A stretch of 20,685 bases of DNA, taken from positions 1 through 20,685 of the forward strand of contig MU624846.1 in NCBI GenBank assembly GCA_025349905.2, written 5' to 3'. A model generated the notes under the pieces. That model had not been told where the DNA came from. It was given only the letters and a program-made list of their open reading frames with translations, and did no database searches. The position numbers and the translations under genes were made by a program. Each line of letters starts with the position of its first letter. Positions within the stretch are counted from its first letter, which is position 1. Positions 1 through 8,387 of this stretch are shown one piece after another. Source of the DNA: Blastocladiella britannica (taxonomy: Eukaryota > Blastocladiomycota > Blastocladiomycetes > Blastocladiales > Blastocladiaceae).

Positions 1-108
1 TTTTTTTGATGTGAAGCGTTTGTGCGTTTGTGTGTGGGGGGAAGGACGGACCGAGCTCATCCAAAAAATGAAGTGAAGCTCTTACAAACGACGACACCAA
101 CAATCGAA

Positions 109-1550
109 ATGGACGACAAGACCAAACGCCTCGGATTCGCCATGGTCGAGTACCTGCAGACGCTCTCGGCCCACCCGCACCTGTCCGAGGAGGACAAGGA
201 GTCGGTGGATGTCGCCGCCCAGTGCCTGCAAGAGGTGTTCAAGATCGACGTGACTGACGCCGCCCACCAGGAGCTGTTCTCGATCAAGCCGGCGTCGCTG
301 CCGTCCATCTTTGACGTGTTCCTCAAGACCAAGGCTCGCCAGGGTGAGTTATCTTTAATTTCTATTGTATTGTATTCTGCCACGTATACTAACTTTGGGT
401 GTATAGCTGCCCCTGCTGCCACCCCAACGCCCCGCGCTGTCCCCGCAGCCGCAGCCGCACATGTCATCTCGGACGCGGACAAGGCCAAGGCCGAGGAGCT
501 CAAGGGCCAGGGCAACAAGCTGGTGGCCGAGCGCAAGTACCACGACGCCGTGGCCAAGTACACGGCCGCCATTGCGCTCAACCCGACCAATGCCATCTAC
601 CACTCGAACCGGTACATTCCTTATTTCTTCTCGTTTATGTTTGATTGTTGATCTAACTCTATTGCATTGCAGGGCCGCTGCCTACTCCGGTGCCGGCGAG
701 CACGCCAAGGCGGTCGGGGACGCGCGCACTGCGTCCAAGATCGACCCCAACTTTTCCAAGGCCTACTCGCGTCTCGGGTATTTACATTTTCTCCAAAAGC
801 AAACGCGTTTTTTTTTGTACTGACAAAAAAAAAATGGAACAGTCACGCTCTCTACGCCCTCGGCGAGTACAAGTCCGCCGCCGACGCGTACGCCAAGGGC
901 GTGGCCTTGGACCCGACCAACGCCACCATGGCCAAGGCCCTGGAGCAGGCCCGCGCCAAGGTGCCTGAGCACGAGCTGGATCAGGAAGAGTCCAAGAGTG
1001 ACGAGGAGGAAGAGGAGGAAGAGGAGGACGACGATGAGGATGCCGCGGTGGCCGAACGCGATCTGCCGTCGGCTGCTGGTGGTGCGGGCGGCATGCCCGA
1101 CCTGGCTGGTCTGATGAACGTACGTTTCTTTTCTTTATTTCTTCCACTCGCAACACAGCGATACTGACTTCGAAAAAAAAAATCACCAGAACCCCGGTCT
1201 CATGTCCATGGCCCAGCAGATGATGGCCAACAACCCCGGTCTTGCCGCCATGGCCCAGCAGATGATGGGCGGCGCCGGTGGTGCAGGCGGTGCGGGCGGT
1301 GCCGGTGGCATGCCGGATCTGTCGAGTCTGCTCAGCAACCCGGCGCTCATGAACATGTACGTCGTCCTCCTCTTTTTTCCTTGTTATTGGGAACATACGC
1401 TCACATTATAATGAAATTTACAGGGCCCAGCAGGCCATGTCGGACCCGTCCATGATGGAGAACCTCTCGGGCATGATGGGCGGCGCCGGCGCCGGTGGTG
1501 CCCCCGGTGGTGGTGCTGGTCGTGGCGGTCGTGGCGGTCGCCGTCAGTGA
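109..1550 (+). CDS. SGT/Sgt2-type small glutamine-rich TPR co-chaperone
   Basis: Predicted exons are 109-343, 407-611, 673-777, 843-1119, 1190-1356 and 1424-1550. All joins keep frame and give 371 residues. Family knowledge: SGTA/Sgt2 is a cytosolic dimer that passes tail-anchored membrane proteins to the GET/BAG6 pathway and binds Hsp70 through TPR repeats. Seen: an N-terminal helical dimerisation-type segment (about residues 1-75), an Ala/Pro linker, and three TPR motifs beginning 'AEELKGQGNKLVAERKYHDA' and including 'NAIYHSNRAAAYSGAGEHAK' across intron 2. A very acidic E/D run follows, then a Met/Gln-rich C-terminal region with repeated 'NPGL..MAQQMM' units and a Gly/Arg tail ending 'GRGGRGGRRQ'. 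The start is the first ATG that gives the SGT N-terminus, in the context cgaaATGG. It is slightly longer than yeast or human forms (about 310-350), because of the acidic insert and Gly-rich tail. Family assignment is firm; exon ends are inferred from splice consensus. Confidence 0.92.
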
Positions 1551-1653
1551 AGAGAATACAAGTGTTCTTTATATCTTCCCGCACTCCGCTCAGCTGGGCA
1601 CAAACCCCTAATAATCGGATGCTCGGCTTCGTCTGGGCCACTATTCCCGTCAT

Positions 1654-2640
1654 CTACTCATGCACGGTTATAGGCCGGGAGCTCAACTTGGTTGCGCAAA
1701 ACCCGGTGGGCCTTGGCAACACAGCCTTGATGCAGTTCACAAGCATGGAGATCAACGCTTTTCCTTGAGTGAGCGAACGATACCGATGCGAGACAGTCCC
1801 ATAGAGGTGCCTGAGCGGGGCGGCCACCTCCAGTCACCACATGAGGTAGGCGTGGAATGCCACCAGCTCGCAGCTGCGTGCCGGACGGCCGTCCGCACCG
1901 AGGCTGGACTGGAGTGCCTTAAGATCCTCCTGCTCCGCGCCGGACTTTTTACATGACAATGCATCTGTTGCGCTGTGGACCTTTGCCTGCCTTTGCGGGC
2001 GATCCTCTTCCACATTCACTGCACTGCCTCCATTGCATCTTCGCCCGCGAAACACCGAGTCTGCCCCGTCTCCACCAGAGTGAATGAAACGCTCGATCGG
2101 CCGTGCCCGACTGCGCGCACAGCGAAAGGGCATCCGCGATCGCGACCTCGAGCCGTACTAGTGCTGTTTCGCCAGCCATCATTGGCCCCATGGATCTGCC
2201 TATCTGCTGGCACCATCCCCACCCACACCAAGGCCGAATCGGCCAAGTGCCATACGTGTTCCATCCATGAGTCTTAACCCAAAATATTGCATTGGAAAAA
2301 TGAAATTGGGTCAGGATTCCTCCATCTTGCCATTTCGCTCATCAGCAGCACAGCGGCGTTGCTCATGGCAGACCATAACATAGATGTCGGTAGGTACAGT
2401 GTGCACCAGGTGGGCGACAATCTCCCTGGCCTTGGCAATCATCCAAAGTCGTGGGAGGCAGCGGCGCAGTCCTTGTCGAGCACGAGGGCGGTAGACGAGC
2501 GTCAGAGCCCGGAGCGGTGCAGAAATCAGCAGTTTGGCGACATTTTCCAGCGCGCCGGCGAGGCGATTTCATCGTTGGCGGTGAGCGAGATCAAGCGGCA
2601 TGGTGCGGGCGTTCGGACCGGCGTGCCGTGCGGTTGAGCA
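1654..2640 (-). pseudogene. Probable relic of an unidentified protein-coding gene
   Basis: This spacer carries protein-like open stretches on the minus strand that are broken by stops and frame changes. The clearest is one frame open from about 2160 to 1654, interrupted once by TGA at 1836-1834. Before that stop it reads '..CELVAFHAYLMW', and directly after it '..LEVAAPLRHLYGTVSHRYRS' and 'ALISMLVNCIKAVLPRPTG', ending at TAG 1656-1654. Upstream, about 2575-2311, another frame reads '..ENVAKLLISAPLRALTLVYR' and 'MIAKAREIVAHLVHTVPTDI'; a third frame, about 2335-2100, includes 'AGETALVRLEVAIADALSLC'. No intron of the size seen in this window removes the TGA without also losing the best-looking stretch. 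I do not recognise the family, and no start codon is convincing. The call rests on amino-acid character alone, so a chance pattern in GC-rich DNA, sequencing error or an unusual gene structure remain possible. Bases 1551-1653 and 2641-2708 are flanking spacer with nothing recognisable. Confidence 0.35.
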
Positions 2641-2708
2641 CGAGAGAGAGGAGGAAGAAAAGTCGTTGAGGAGGTCAGTGGCATTTCTTTTTCACTCATA
2701 AAAATAAA

Positions 2709-3759
2709 ATGGCATCGCAAAACATTACCAGCGTGAGACAGTACGACGAGCGCCCAAGAGAGCTTCCGCCACCATCCAGCACCGTCTCGGCACCACCGAA
2801 CCAGCAAGGTGGGGCTTCGACCGGCGCCGCCGCCAAAAAACGGTCATGGTCCTCCAGCTACTACGACTACAATATGGCCGAAATGCAGGACTCGGGCGGC
2901 GGGTTCTTGGCATCGTCTTCATCGGCAGCGGGAGCAGCAGCAACAGCAGATGGTCAAAGTGCTGATGAGCTGGCACGGAGGAAGCGCGCGCGCGTGGACA
3001 TGGACAAACGTAAATTGCTTACATTTACTTGGGCAATTTGACCGGATGACTCACTCGTCTTTATTAGCTCCACCGCTGGATCCGGACCTCGCGCCAACTT
3101 GCGTCGAGTGCAAGTCCACCGATCTGGACATGCGGTACATTGAGCACTACGACGTGCGCGTGTGCTGGAAGTGCAAAGAGGCGGTACCAGAAAAGTACGC
3201 GTTGCTGACCAAGACCGAGGCGCGCGTGGTACCGCACCATTGTCATTATTCAGTCTCACGGTAAGGTTATACTCAAGTACAATGAGAATAGGACTATTTG
3301 CTCACGGACGAAGAGCTCCGAGCCACCGACTACTTTCCCAAAGTCTGGCGGAAACAAAATCCGCGCAAGAACACGTACAATGACATGTACCTGGTACGCG
3401 TTTTCGTCGTCGTATCATTTTGCATTCCTTCACTAAACAAAGTATGATAGTACCTCCGAATGCACGTAGAAGCGTTCGCGATCCAGAAGTGGGGCTCGCT
3501 GGATGCCATGGACCAGGCGTTTGCGCGGCGCGAGGAGCAAAAGGGCGAACGCAAAGAGTTGCGTGCCCGCACTAAACTGGCGGCATTTCGAGCCGCGACC
3601 ATGTACCGCGATCAACAGCAGCAACAATCAACGAAAAAGAATGCGGTGCCTGCAGTGCACGTGCACGAGTGGGGACAGGTCGAGGACGGGAAACAGACGT
3701 GTTCCGTGTGCCAGGTGGCGATGGAGGTGCAAGAGCTGGACTTTGACGATTTCTTTTAA
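2709..3759 (+). CDS. XPA/Rad14 nucleotide-excision-repair DNA-binding protein
   Basis: Predicted exons are 2709-3009, 3068-3228, 3292-3393 and 3451-3759, encoding 290 residues. Family knowledge: XPA (yeast Rad14) is a nuclear scaffold that binds damaged DNA junctions, RPA and TFIIH in nucleotide excision repair. Seen: a low-complexity N-terminus with a basic patch 'ARRKRARVDMDK' (possible nuclear signal), then a C4 zinc finger with spacing C-x2-C-x17-C-x2-C ('CVECK..' to '..VCWKCKE'). After it come 'YALLTKTEARVDYLLTDEEL' (joined across intron 2), 'NTYNDMYLYLRMHVEAFA' (across intron 3), a charged helix rich in Arg/Lys/Glu, and a C-terminal CxxC-containing end 'HVHEWGQ..CSVC'. All four zinc ligands are present, so the protein looks functional. 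The start codon sits in an A-rich context (ataaaATGG). The second intron uses a GTACCG donor; a GTGGTA donor one codon earlier is also in frame, but the chosen one keeps the family spacing. Confidence 0.93.
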
Positions 3760-3788
3760 TAGAAAAAAAATACAGGTTGGTTTATTGA
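3760..3788. other. Short convergent spacer between XPA and NF-YB stop codons
   Basis: Only 29 bases separate the stop codons of the convergent genes on the plus and minus strands. The spacer is A/T-rich. The two 3' untranslated regions must therefore overlap each other or the neighbouring coding sequence, assuming normal UTR lengths. Confidence 0.7.
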
Positions 3789-4714
3789 TTACAGTCCTCC
3801 TCCTCCGTGCGCACCAGGCGCAGCGGAGGAAGGCGGGATCGTTGGATCGTAGTCGTAGTGCATCGATAGACCGGGTTGGCCAGTGTAACCCAGTGGGTGT
3901 TGCTGCTGATGCTGCAGCGGAAGTTGCCGGTGATGATAATGCTGCATATCTGGGATGTAGGGCGGAGCAGCAGAAAGGGGAGCGGGGTTTGGGGTGCCGG
4001 ACGCGTCCAGTGGCGCCAGCATATCGAATGCGGCGGGCATTGTCAGCGAGGTCGGTTGTGACCCACCTCCTGCCGCTGCTGCTGGCGTTGATCCTGCTCC
4101 AGGGTCTGGCTTTCCCGTCTTTGTGGTTGCCTGTTTGTGGGATGCCGTCAAAAAAAAAAACCAACTGTAAAATATACAAAAACGCGCGCATACCGCCTGG
4201 TACTTGGTCAAGAAAATCTGCATGATGGACTCGTAGCTATCGAACCCGAGCTCGGACAAGGATCCCAAGATGTCCTCGCCGGTAATGATCTTGCGTTTTT
4301 CCACTGAAGCTCGGTCATTTGCTGTTCAAATTCATTTTTCATGAGTAAAAGTTCAGTACCATTTATGAGTAAAATACCTTCGGACGTGATGAACGCAATA
4401 AACTCGGACGCGCATTCCTGCACGAGATCCTTGGCCTCGCGGCCGATCTTGGCGTTCTCCGGCAGCGACGATTTCATGATACGGGCAACATTGACCACGG
4501 GCAACAGCCGGTCTTGCTCGCGCACTTCCCAGTCCAGAACCTCGGTTTGTTGTTGTTGTTGTTGTTGCTGCTGTTGCTGGTGCTCTGCGGTGCCGGCCAT
4601 CAGGGCAGCGTGGTCGGCGGGACCAGTTAAGGGCGACGAATCGGCAGAGGAAGCCGCTGCTCCTGCATTTGCCGACGTGTCACACGGGGCGGCGGGGAAC
4701 TCGGGGCCAGACAT
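3789..4714 (-). CDS. NF-YB/HAP3 subunit of the CCAAT-binding factor
   Basis: Predicted exons in transcript order are 4714-4378, 4321-4194 and 4130-3789, encoding 268 residues. Family knowledge: NF-YB pairs with NF-YC through histone folds and, with NF-YA, binds CCAAT boxes in the nucleus. Seen: an N-terminal Ala/Ser-rich part with an 11-Gln tract, then the histone fold at about residues 63-155, beginning '[19 protein letters not shown]'. It continues through '[20 protein letters not shown]', crosses intron 1 at '[20 protein letters not shown]', and runs to '[20 protein letters not shown]'. The spliced sequence follows the family almost without gaps, which strongly supports the splice sites. 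The C-terminal exon is a Pro/His/Gln-rich tail without a known domain. The start chosen is ATG at 4714; an upstream in-frame ATG at 4759 would add 15 residues. The gene is divergent from the NOM1-like gene, with 135 bases between start codons, and convergent with XPA. Confidence 0.93.
4547..4579 (-). repeat. CAA/CAG repeat encoding an 11-residue polyglutamine tract
   Basis: Eleven consecutive CAA or CAG codons lie in the NF-YB reading frame, just before the histone fold. On the plus strand they appear as TTG/CTG units. Such tracts are prone to length change. Confidence 0.9.
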
Positions 4715-4849
4715 TGTGTATGAATATATATGAGCAAAATGTGATATGTATGGATTCAAGTAAAAGTGTGGGTAATCGTTGAAAATGGCTCGCGCACAAC
4801 TGGGACGGCCTTTTTGAGAGTCCAGAATTTATTAAAAGAAGAAAAAAAA
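4715..4849. promoter_or_regulatory. Putative bidirectional promoter of NF-YB and the NOM1-like gene
   Basis: These 135 bases separate two divergent start codons and must hold both 5' regions. The stretch is A/T-rich compared with the flanking exons and contains an 'atatatat'-like run near the NF-YB side and an A-run directly before the ATG at 4850. No CCAAT box was seen, so autoregulation by NF-Y is not supported. The promoter role is inferred from position only. Confidence 0.45.
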
Positions 4850-5959
4850 ATGCCCAGACAACCCACCGACCGCAAGCACTCGCGGCCCGCCGCGGGCACC
4901 AACAAAGATGACGACAACCATGACGCGTCTCGTAAGCCGTACAAGCGCGGGTCAGCGCCGACCGCCAACGCCGCGCCGTCCAAAGTCGGCTCGCGCAAGG
5001 ACGCGCGCAAGCAGGCGCGCGCCGCCAAGGGCCAACGCAAGGCCCAACATTTTTCTGGAACACCCGTTCCGGCTACTGTCTCCTCTCCGGTCCCCAAAAA
5101 ACGCGACCCACCAAAGCCAAAACAGCAACCGGCGCCTGCTCCCCAAAAGCAAAAGAAAAAGGACGCAGTCACCAAGCCCGCGCCGTCGTCCAAGAGCAAA
5201 CACAACGATGACGATGATGACGATGAGCGCCGCATCGCCAAACTGGTCGCCCGCAACCCGGCCCTGGCCGCGTCCATGAAAGCCAACCGCGTTCTCCCAG
5301 CGTCGGCCATCGCCACCACCGGCCGCGACGATACCATTGACTGCATGGACATTGCTCGTTACGAGAAGCTTCTGGGCATTAAAAAAAAGAAAAAGACCAA
5401 ATCGGCCACGGCCTCGACGGGGATTCCGCTTCAGATCGCGTCGGATGGGCTCGGCGACTTGTACTCGGCGGTGCGGGGAGTCACGAGCAAGGGCGAGGTG
5501 GAACTGGACGTACTTGGACTGGCGAATGAGGATGAAGATGAGGCTGGTCGGGCTCCTGCGATCGTGGAGGGCGATTCGAGCGACGATGACGATGACGAGG
5601 ACGACTCGCAGGATGATGACTCGCAGCAGGACTCGGACATGGATGTCGACGACGATGACGATGAGGAAAGCGACAGCGACGACGAAGATGCGGAAGAGGA
5701 CGCGTACCTCAGCAAGCTCGGACTCGCCAACTTGGAGGGCATGCTCGGCGCTGGACTCGAAACCGATGACGACGACGAGAACAGCGACGGCAACGGGGAC
5801 GATGATAACGACGATGGCTGGGCGAGCGAAGACGACGTGGACGAGGAGATGGACTCGGATCTTGAGGCCGAGATGCGCGAGATTCTGGCGCGCCCCGAGT
5901 ACAATGGCGAGCTGGACCAGAACTCCTCGGACGAGGACGATGACAGCGACGATGAGTAA
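4850..5959 (+). CDS. Acidic nucleolar-type protein resembling the N-terminal region of NOM1/Sgd1
   Basis: A single exon of 369 residues starts at ATG 4850, right after a run of A. Family knowledge: NOM1 (yeast Sgd1) is a nucleolar factor for small-subunit ribosome assembly, with a charged N-terminal region followed by MIF4G and MA3 domains. Seen: a basic N-terminus with 'SRKDARKQARAAKGQRKAQH' (about residues 44-65), a Pro/Lys-rich linker, then 'MDIARYEKLLGIKKKKKTKS' and 'ASDGLGDLYSAVRG', which resemble the conserved '..LEKKLGIK.. DGLDDLL' block of NOM1. From about residue 225 to the end it is dominated by Asp and Glu runs. No MIF4G or MA3 domain is present before the stop at 5957-5959, and the next gene begins at once on the other strand, so the protein is not continued here. 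It could be a split or shortened NOM1, or another acidic nucleolar protein; the family link is moderate. Confidence 0.62.
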   Translation: MPRQPTDRKHSRPAAGTNKDDDNHDASRKPYKRGSAPTANAAPSKVGSRKDARKQARAAKGQRKAQHFSGTPVPATVSSPVPKKRDPPKPKQQPAPAPQKQKKKDAVTKPAPSSKSKHNDDDDDDERRIAKLVARNPALAASMKANRVLPASAIATTGRDDTIDCMDIARYEKLLGIKKKKKTKSATASTGIPLQIASDGLGDLYSAVRGVTSKGEVELDVLGLANEDEDEAGRAPAIVEGDSSDDDDDEDDSQDDDSQQDSDMDVDDDDDEESDSDDEDAEEDAYLSKLGLANLEGMLGAGLETDDDDENSDGNGDDDNDDGWASEDDVDEEMDSDLEAEMREILARPEYNGELDQNSSDEDDDSDDE

Positions 5960-5968
5960 AACAATATA
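5960..5968. other. Nine-base spacer between convergent stop codons
   Basis: The TAA of the NOM1-like gene (5957-5959) and the stop of the kinesin gene (5971-5969 on the minus strand) are separated by nine bases. Each transcript must run into the other gene to be terminated and polyadenylated. Confidence 0.85.
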
Positions 5969-8141
5969 TTAGTTGGCCACAAGGACAACCTCCACCTGCT
6001 CGGCGCCGGCACGGTTCCGGCCGCTCGCGCCATCGCCCAGCGTGTGTCCAACGGCCACCGCCTCACGGTACATTTCCCACGCCCGCCGTGCGCCGACTTT
6101 CACTGCCACCACCTCGGGCCAGTTATCTTGCGCGGCCACTGCCGCTCGGGTCGCGGCCGGAGCCAGGATCCCGCGGTTGCGGGCCGACGCCACCACTTTT
6201 TCGGACCACTCGCGCAAGGGCATACGGTACAGCTCCAGCCACACGGGCGACCGGGCAACGTCGCACACCAGCGTGTGTTCGCCCGTGATCACCGACGTGG
6301 TCATTTCCAAAAAGTGGGCTGCCCACTCGTCCTTGGTCCAGGTCGGATCACGCACCATCCCGCAGGTGAGCATGCGGTTGCGAATGGCGTCGGACGACGT
6401 GTCGTGGTACATGAGCACGTCCTCCAGGTGCGCGGTGCCGTGCGACCACGAGCGCATACTGTTGCACAGCTTGCGGTACGTCCATGCCGCCGGGTGGCCG
6501 TCAATCAGTGTTGCTGGTGAGGGAGACGACGCGCGGTCCTCTTCCTGTTGCCGAATGGCTTCTGCTGACCCGTGCCCAGCCGACGGCTTGAGCTGCGAGA
6601 CCCAGCGCGCAGTGTTGATCGAGTGCTCCGAGTCGGCCAGCGCCGGTGCCAAGTGGCCCAGCACCACGGTGCGCGACGGCGTGGTCGCGGTCGGGTCCAG
6701 CGCCTCGCGCAGCAGCATCGTCAGCTTGGATGCGCGGAATGGAACATGGATGTGGGGTGCACCCGTTGCTCCTGGTCCAGTAACGGAGTTCCGCTCATGC
6801 AGCGCCTGGCGTCCGCGCATGCACGCCTTGAGTGTCGCCAGCGACTTGTTGGTAGCGCGGGTCTCGGCCAGCTGCACCGCATCGTGCTTCTTTTGGTCGC
6901 CCTGGCGCTCGGACCCAGCCAAATCGACAATCAGCAGCGTTCCCGCTCCCACGTCCAGCCGCGACGACTGCTCGTTGTCGCTAACATCGGCCATGGTGAC
7001 GGCGTCGGCGCGCGACCGCAGCTGAATGACCAGCACGCCGTGCGACCGCGACGACCCCGAGTTCTTGAACGTGGCGCGAGTCCGGCGTCGCTCGGCGCCG
7101 AGCGTGATCGCGCGCGTCACGTCATCGGGGCTCGTGGCCTGTACCACGTTTGCGCCCATCACCGACGTGCCGGTGGGCAAGCACCGGACTTTGAGCGGCG
7201 GCCCGGCTGCCGCCATGATCGCGGCCATCGGGTTCTTTTCGTCGTCGTCTTTACCCACAACCAGACCACCACTCGGCATCTCGCGCAGCAGGTCCGTGAC
7301 CAGGTCGCCAAACACTTCCAGGTACGCGACCGAGACGCGGTGGGTAGCGCCGTACTGCGTAAACAAGTCGTGCGGCAGCTGCGCGTGCACCGCGCGCGTG
7401 GTGTGTGTCTTGCCGGCGCCCGTCTGCCCAAACGACATGATGGTCGCCAGCCCGTGCTGATCGGCAATGAACGGCAGCAGCCGTTTCGCGGTGCGCTCGT
7501 AAATGCGCTCGGCCGAGTCCTTGGGTCCAAACGACGCGTCCACGTTCACAAATGAGTGTGCTTCCAGGGTCAGATCGCAAAACAGACCTACTCATTGTGC
7601 GTTTAATCACTTGTCATTCATAAACGAATGGGATGTACATACTGTGGATCGGATGGTACACGACCGAATTGCCATCGGTAACCTTGGCTCCCTCGTACAG
7701 TCCGCGCTCACGCTCAATGTCCAGCAACGGGCGAACGCGCAGCACGACAGAGATCGGCTGCTCGAGCACGTCCCACTCCTTATCGGCAGCAAACGGCGGC
7801 TCATCCACGTCCATGGTAGCGTCGGGATCCATCGCATTATCGTCCTGGCGCTCCAGGCTCGCTTGGTGGGTGCGAATGGCGTCAATGATACGGCTCTGCG
7901 CGCGCACCACCAACGGCAGCATCTTGCGATGCGCGGTCGGCAACTTGGTGGCAGCGGCAGCGGCAGCGGTGGCTCCGGGCTTGGCACGTGCGCGGACAAT
8001 GGGAGCTGTAGAAACGGCTTTGGTGGGTTTCTTGGTCCGCGAGGACGACAGGACGGGCATCTTTCGGCGAGGCTGCGCCACAGGGCCTGCATTCTCGTTG
8101 TTGATCATGCCGAAGTCGAGGTGGATGGCGTCGCCGTTCAT
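5969..8141 (-). CDS. Kinesin-13-like microtubule motor
   Basis: Exons in transcript order are 8141-7643 and 7587-5969, with a 55-base intron (donor GTATGT); the product is 705 residues. Family knowledge: kinesin-13 proteins have an internal motor and depolymerise microtubule ends at spindles or flagella. Seen: a basic N-terminal extension of about 125 residues, then the motor with 'PISVVLRVRPLL', the P-loop 'GQTGAGKT' (about 220-227), switch I 'NSGSSRSH', switch II 'DLAGSE', and 'NKSLATLKACMR' plus 'VPFRASKLTMLLREAL', which are closest to kinesin-13. Across the intron the chain reads 'HPIHSLFCDLTLEAHSFVNV', matching the 'KVDLTKY..' loop of kinesin-13, but with FC in place of KV. The C-terminal 230 residues lack a clear coiled coil or known domain. 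The ATG at 8141 follows a run of A; an in-frame upstream ATG near 8204 is possible. The motor assignment is certain, the subclass likely. Confidence 0.88.
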
Positions 8142-8387
8142 TTTTTTGGATTGTAGATTTCGGTTGGATCTCCAGGTGGGGATATGGAATGGGCGGCGGC
8201 CCATGGCCAGTTTATGATAGATTTATGCATTCCGCTTCGGAAGGTACTCGGATGTGAAGTCGCGGGAAGTGAGACGGATCCAGGATCCGGAAAGTTGCAG
8301 CGGCAGAACGCTCGGAATCAGAGCCAGGTACTGTTGCCGCCTGGCCCAATGATCACAAAATATTTTCCCAATGAAGATTCAAAAATT
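8142..8387. promoter_or_regulatory. Intergenic region upstream of the kinesin gene
   Basis: These 246 bases lie between the start of the kinesin gene and the stop of the WD40-HEAT gene, both on the minus strand. They should contain the WD40-HEAT 3' end and the kinesin promoter. A directly repeated GGATCC (8277-8289) and an A/T-rich run near 8355-8390 are visible. No specific element was recognised. Confidence 0.35.

Noticed and set aside
4322..4377. Unspliced read-through of the first NF-YB intron
   Set aside because: The frame stays open, but the extra residues would break the histone fold. Splicing restores the family sequence exactly.
4715..4849. NF-Y autoregulation through a CCAAT box at its own promoter
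   Set aside because: No CCAAT or ATTGG was found between the two divergent start codons.
5973..7555. Several plus-strand open frames opposite the kinesin motor
   Set aside because: The minus strand encodes all kinesin catalytic motifs here. The plus frames show no domain and are explained by codon bias.
8142..8204. Upstream in-frame ATG for the kinesin gene
   Set aside because: It would add about 21 residues. The ATG at 8141 has the A-rich context seen at other starts here, so the shorter form is preferred, though the longer one is not excluded.
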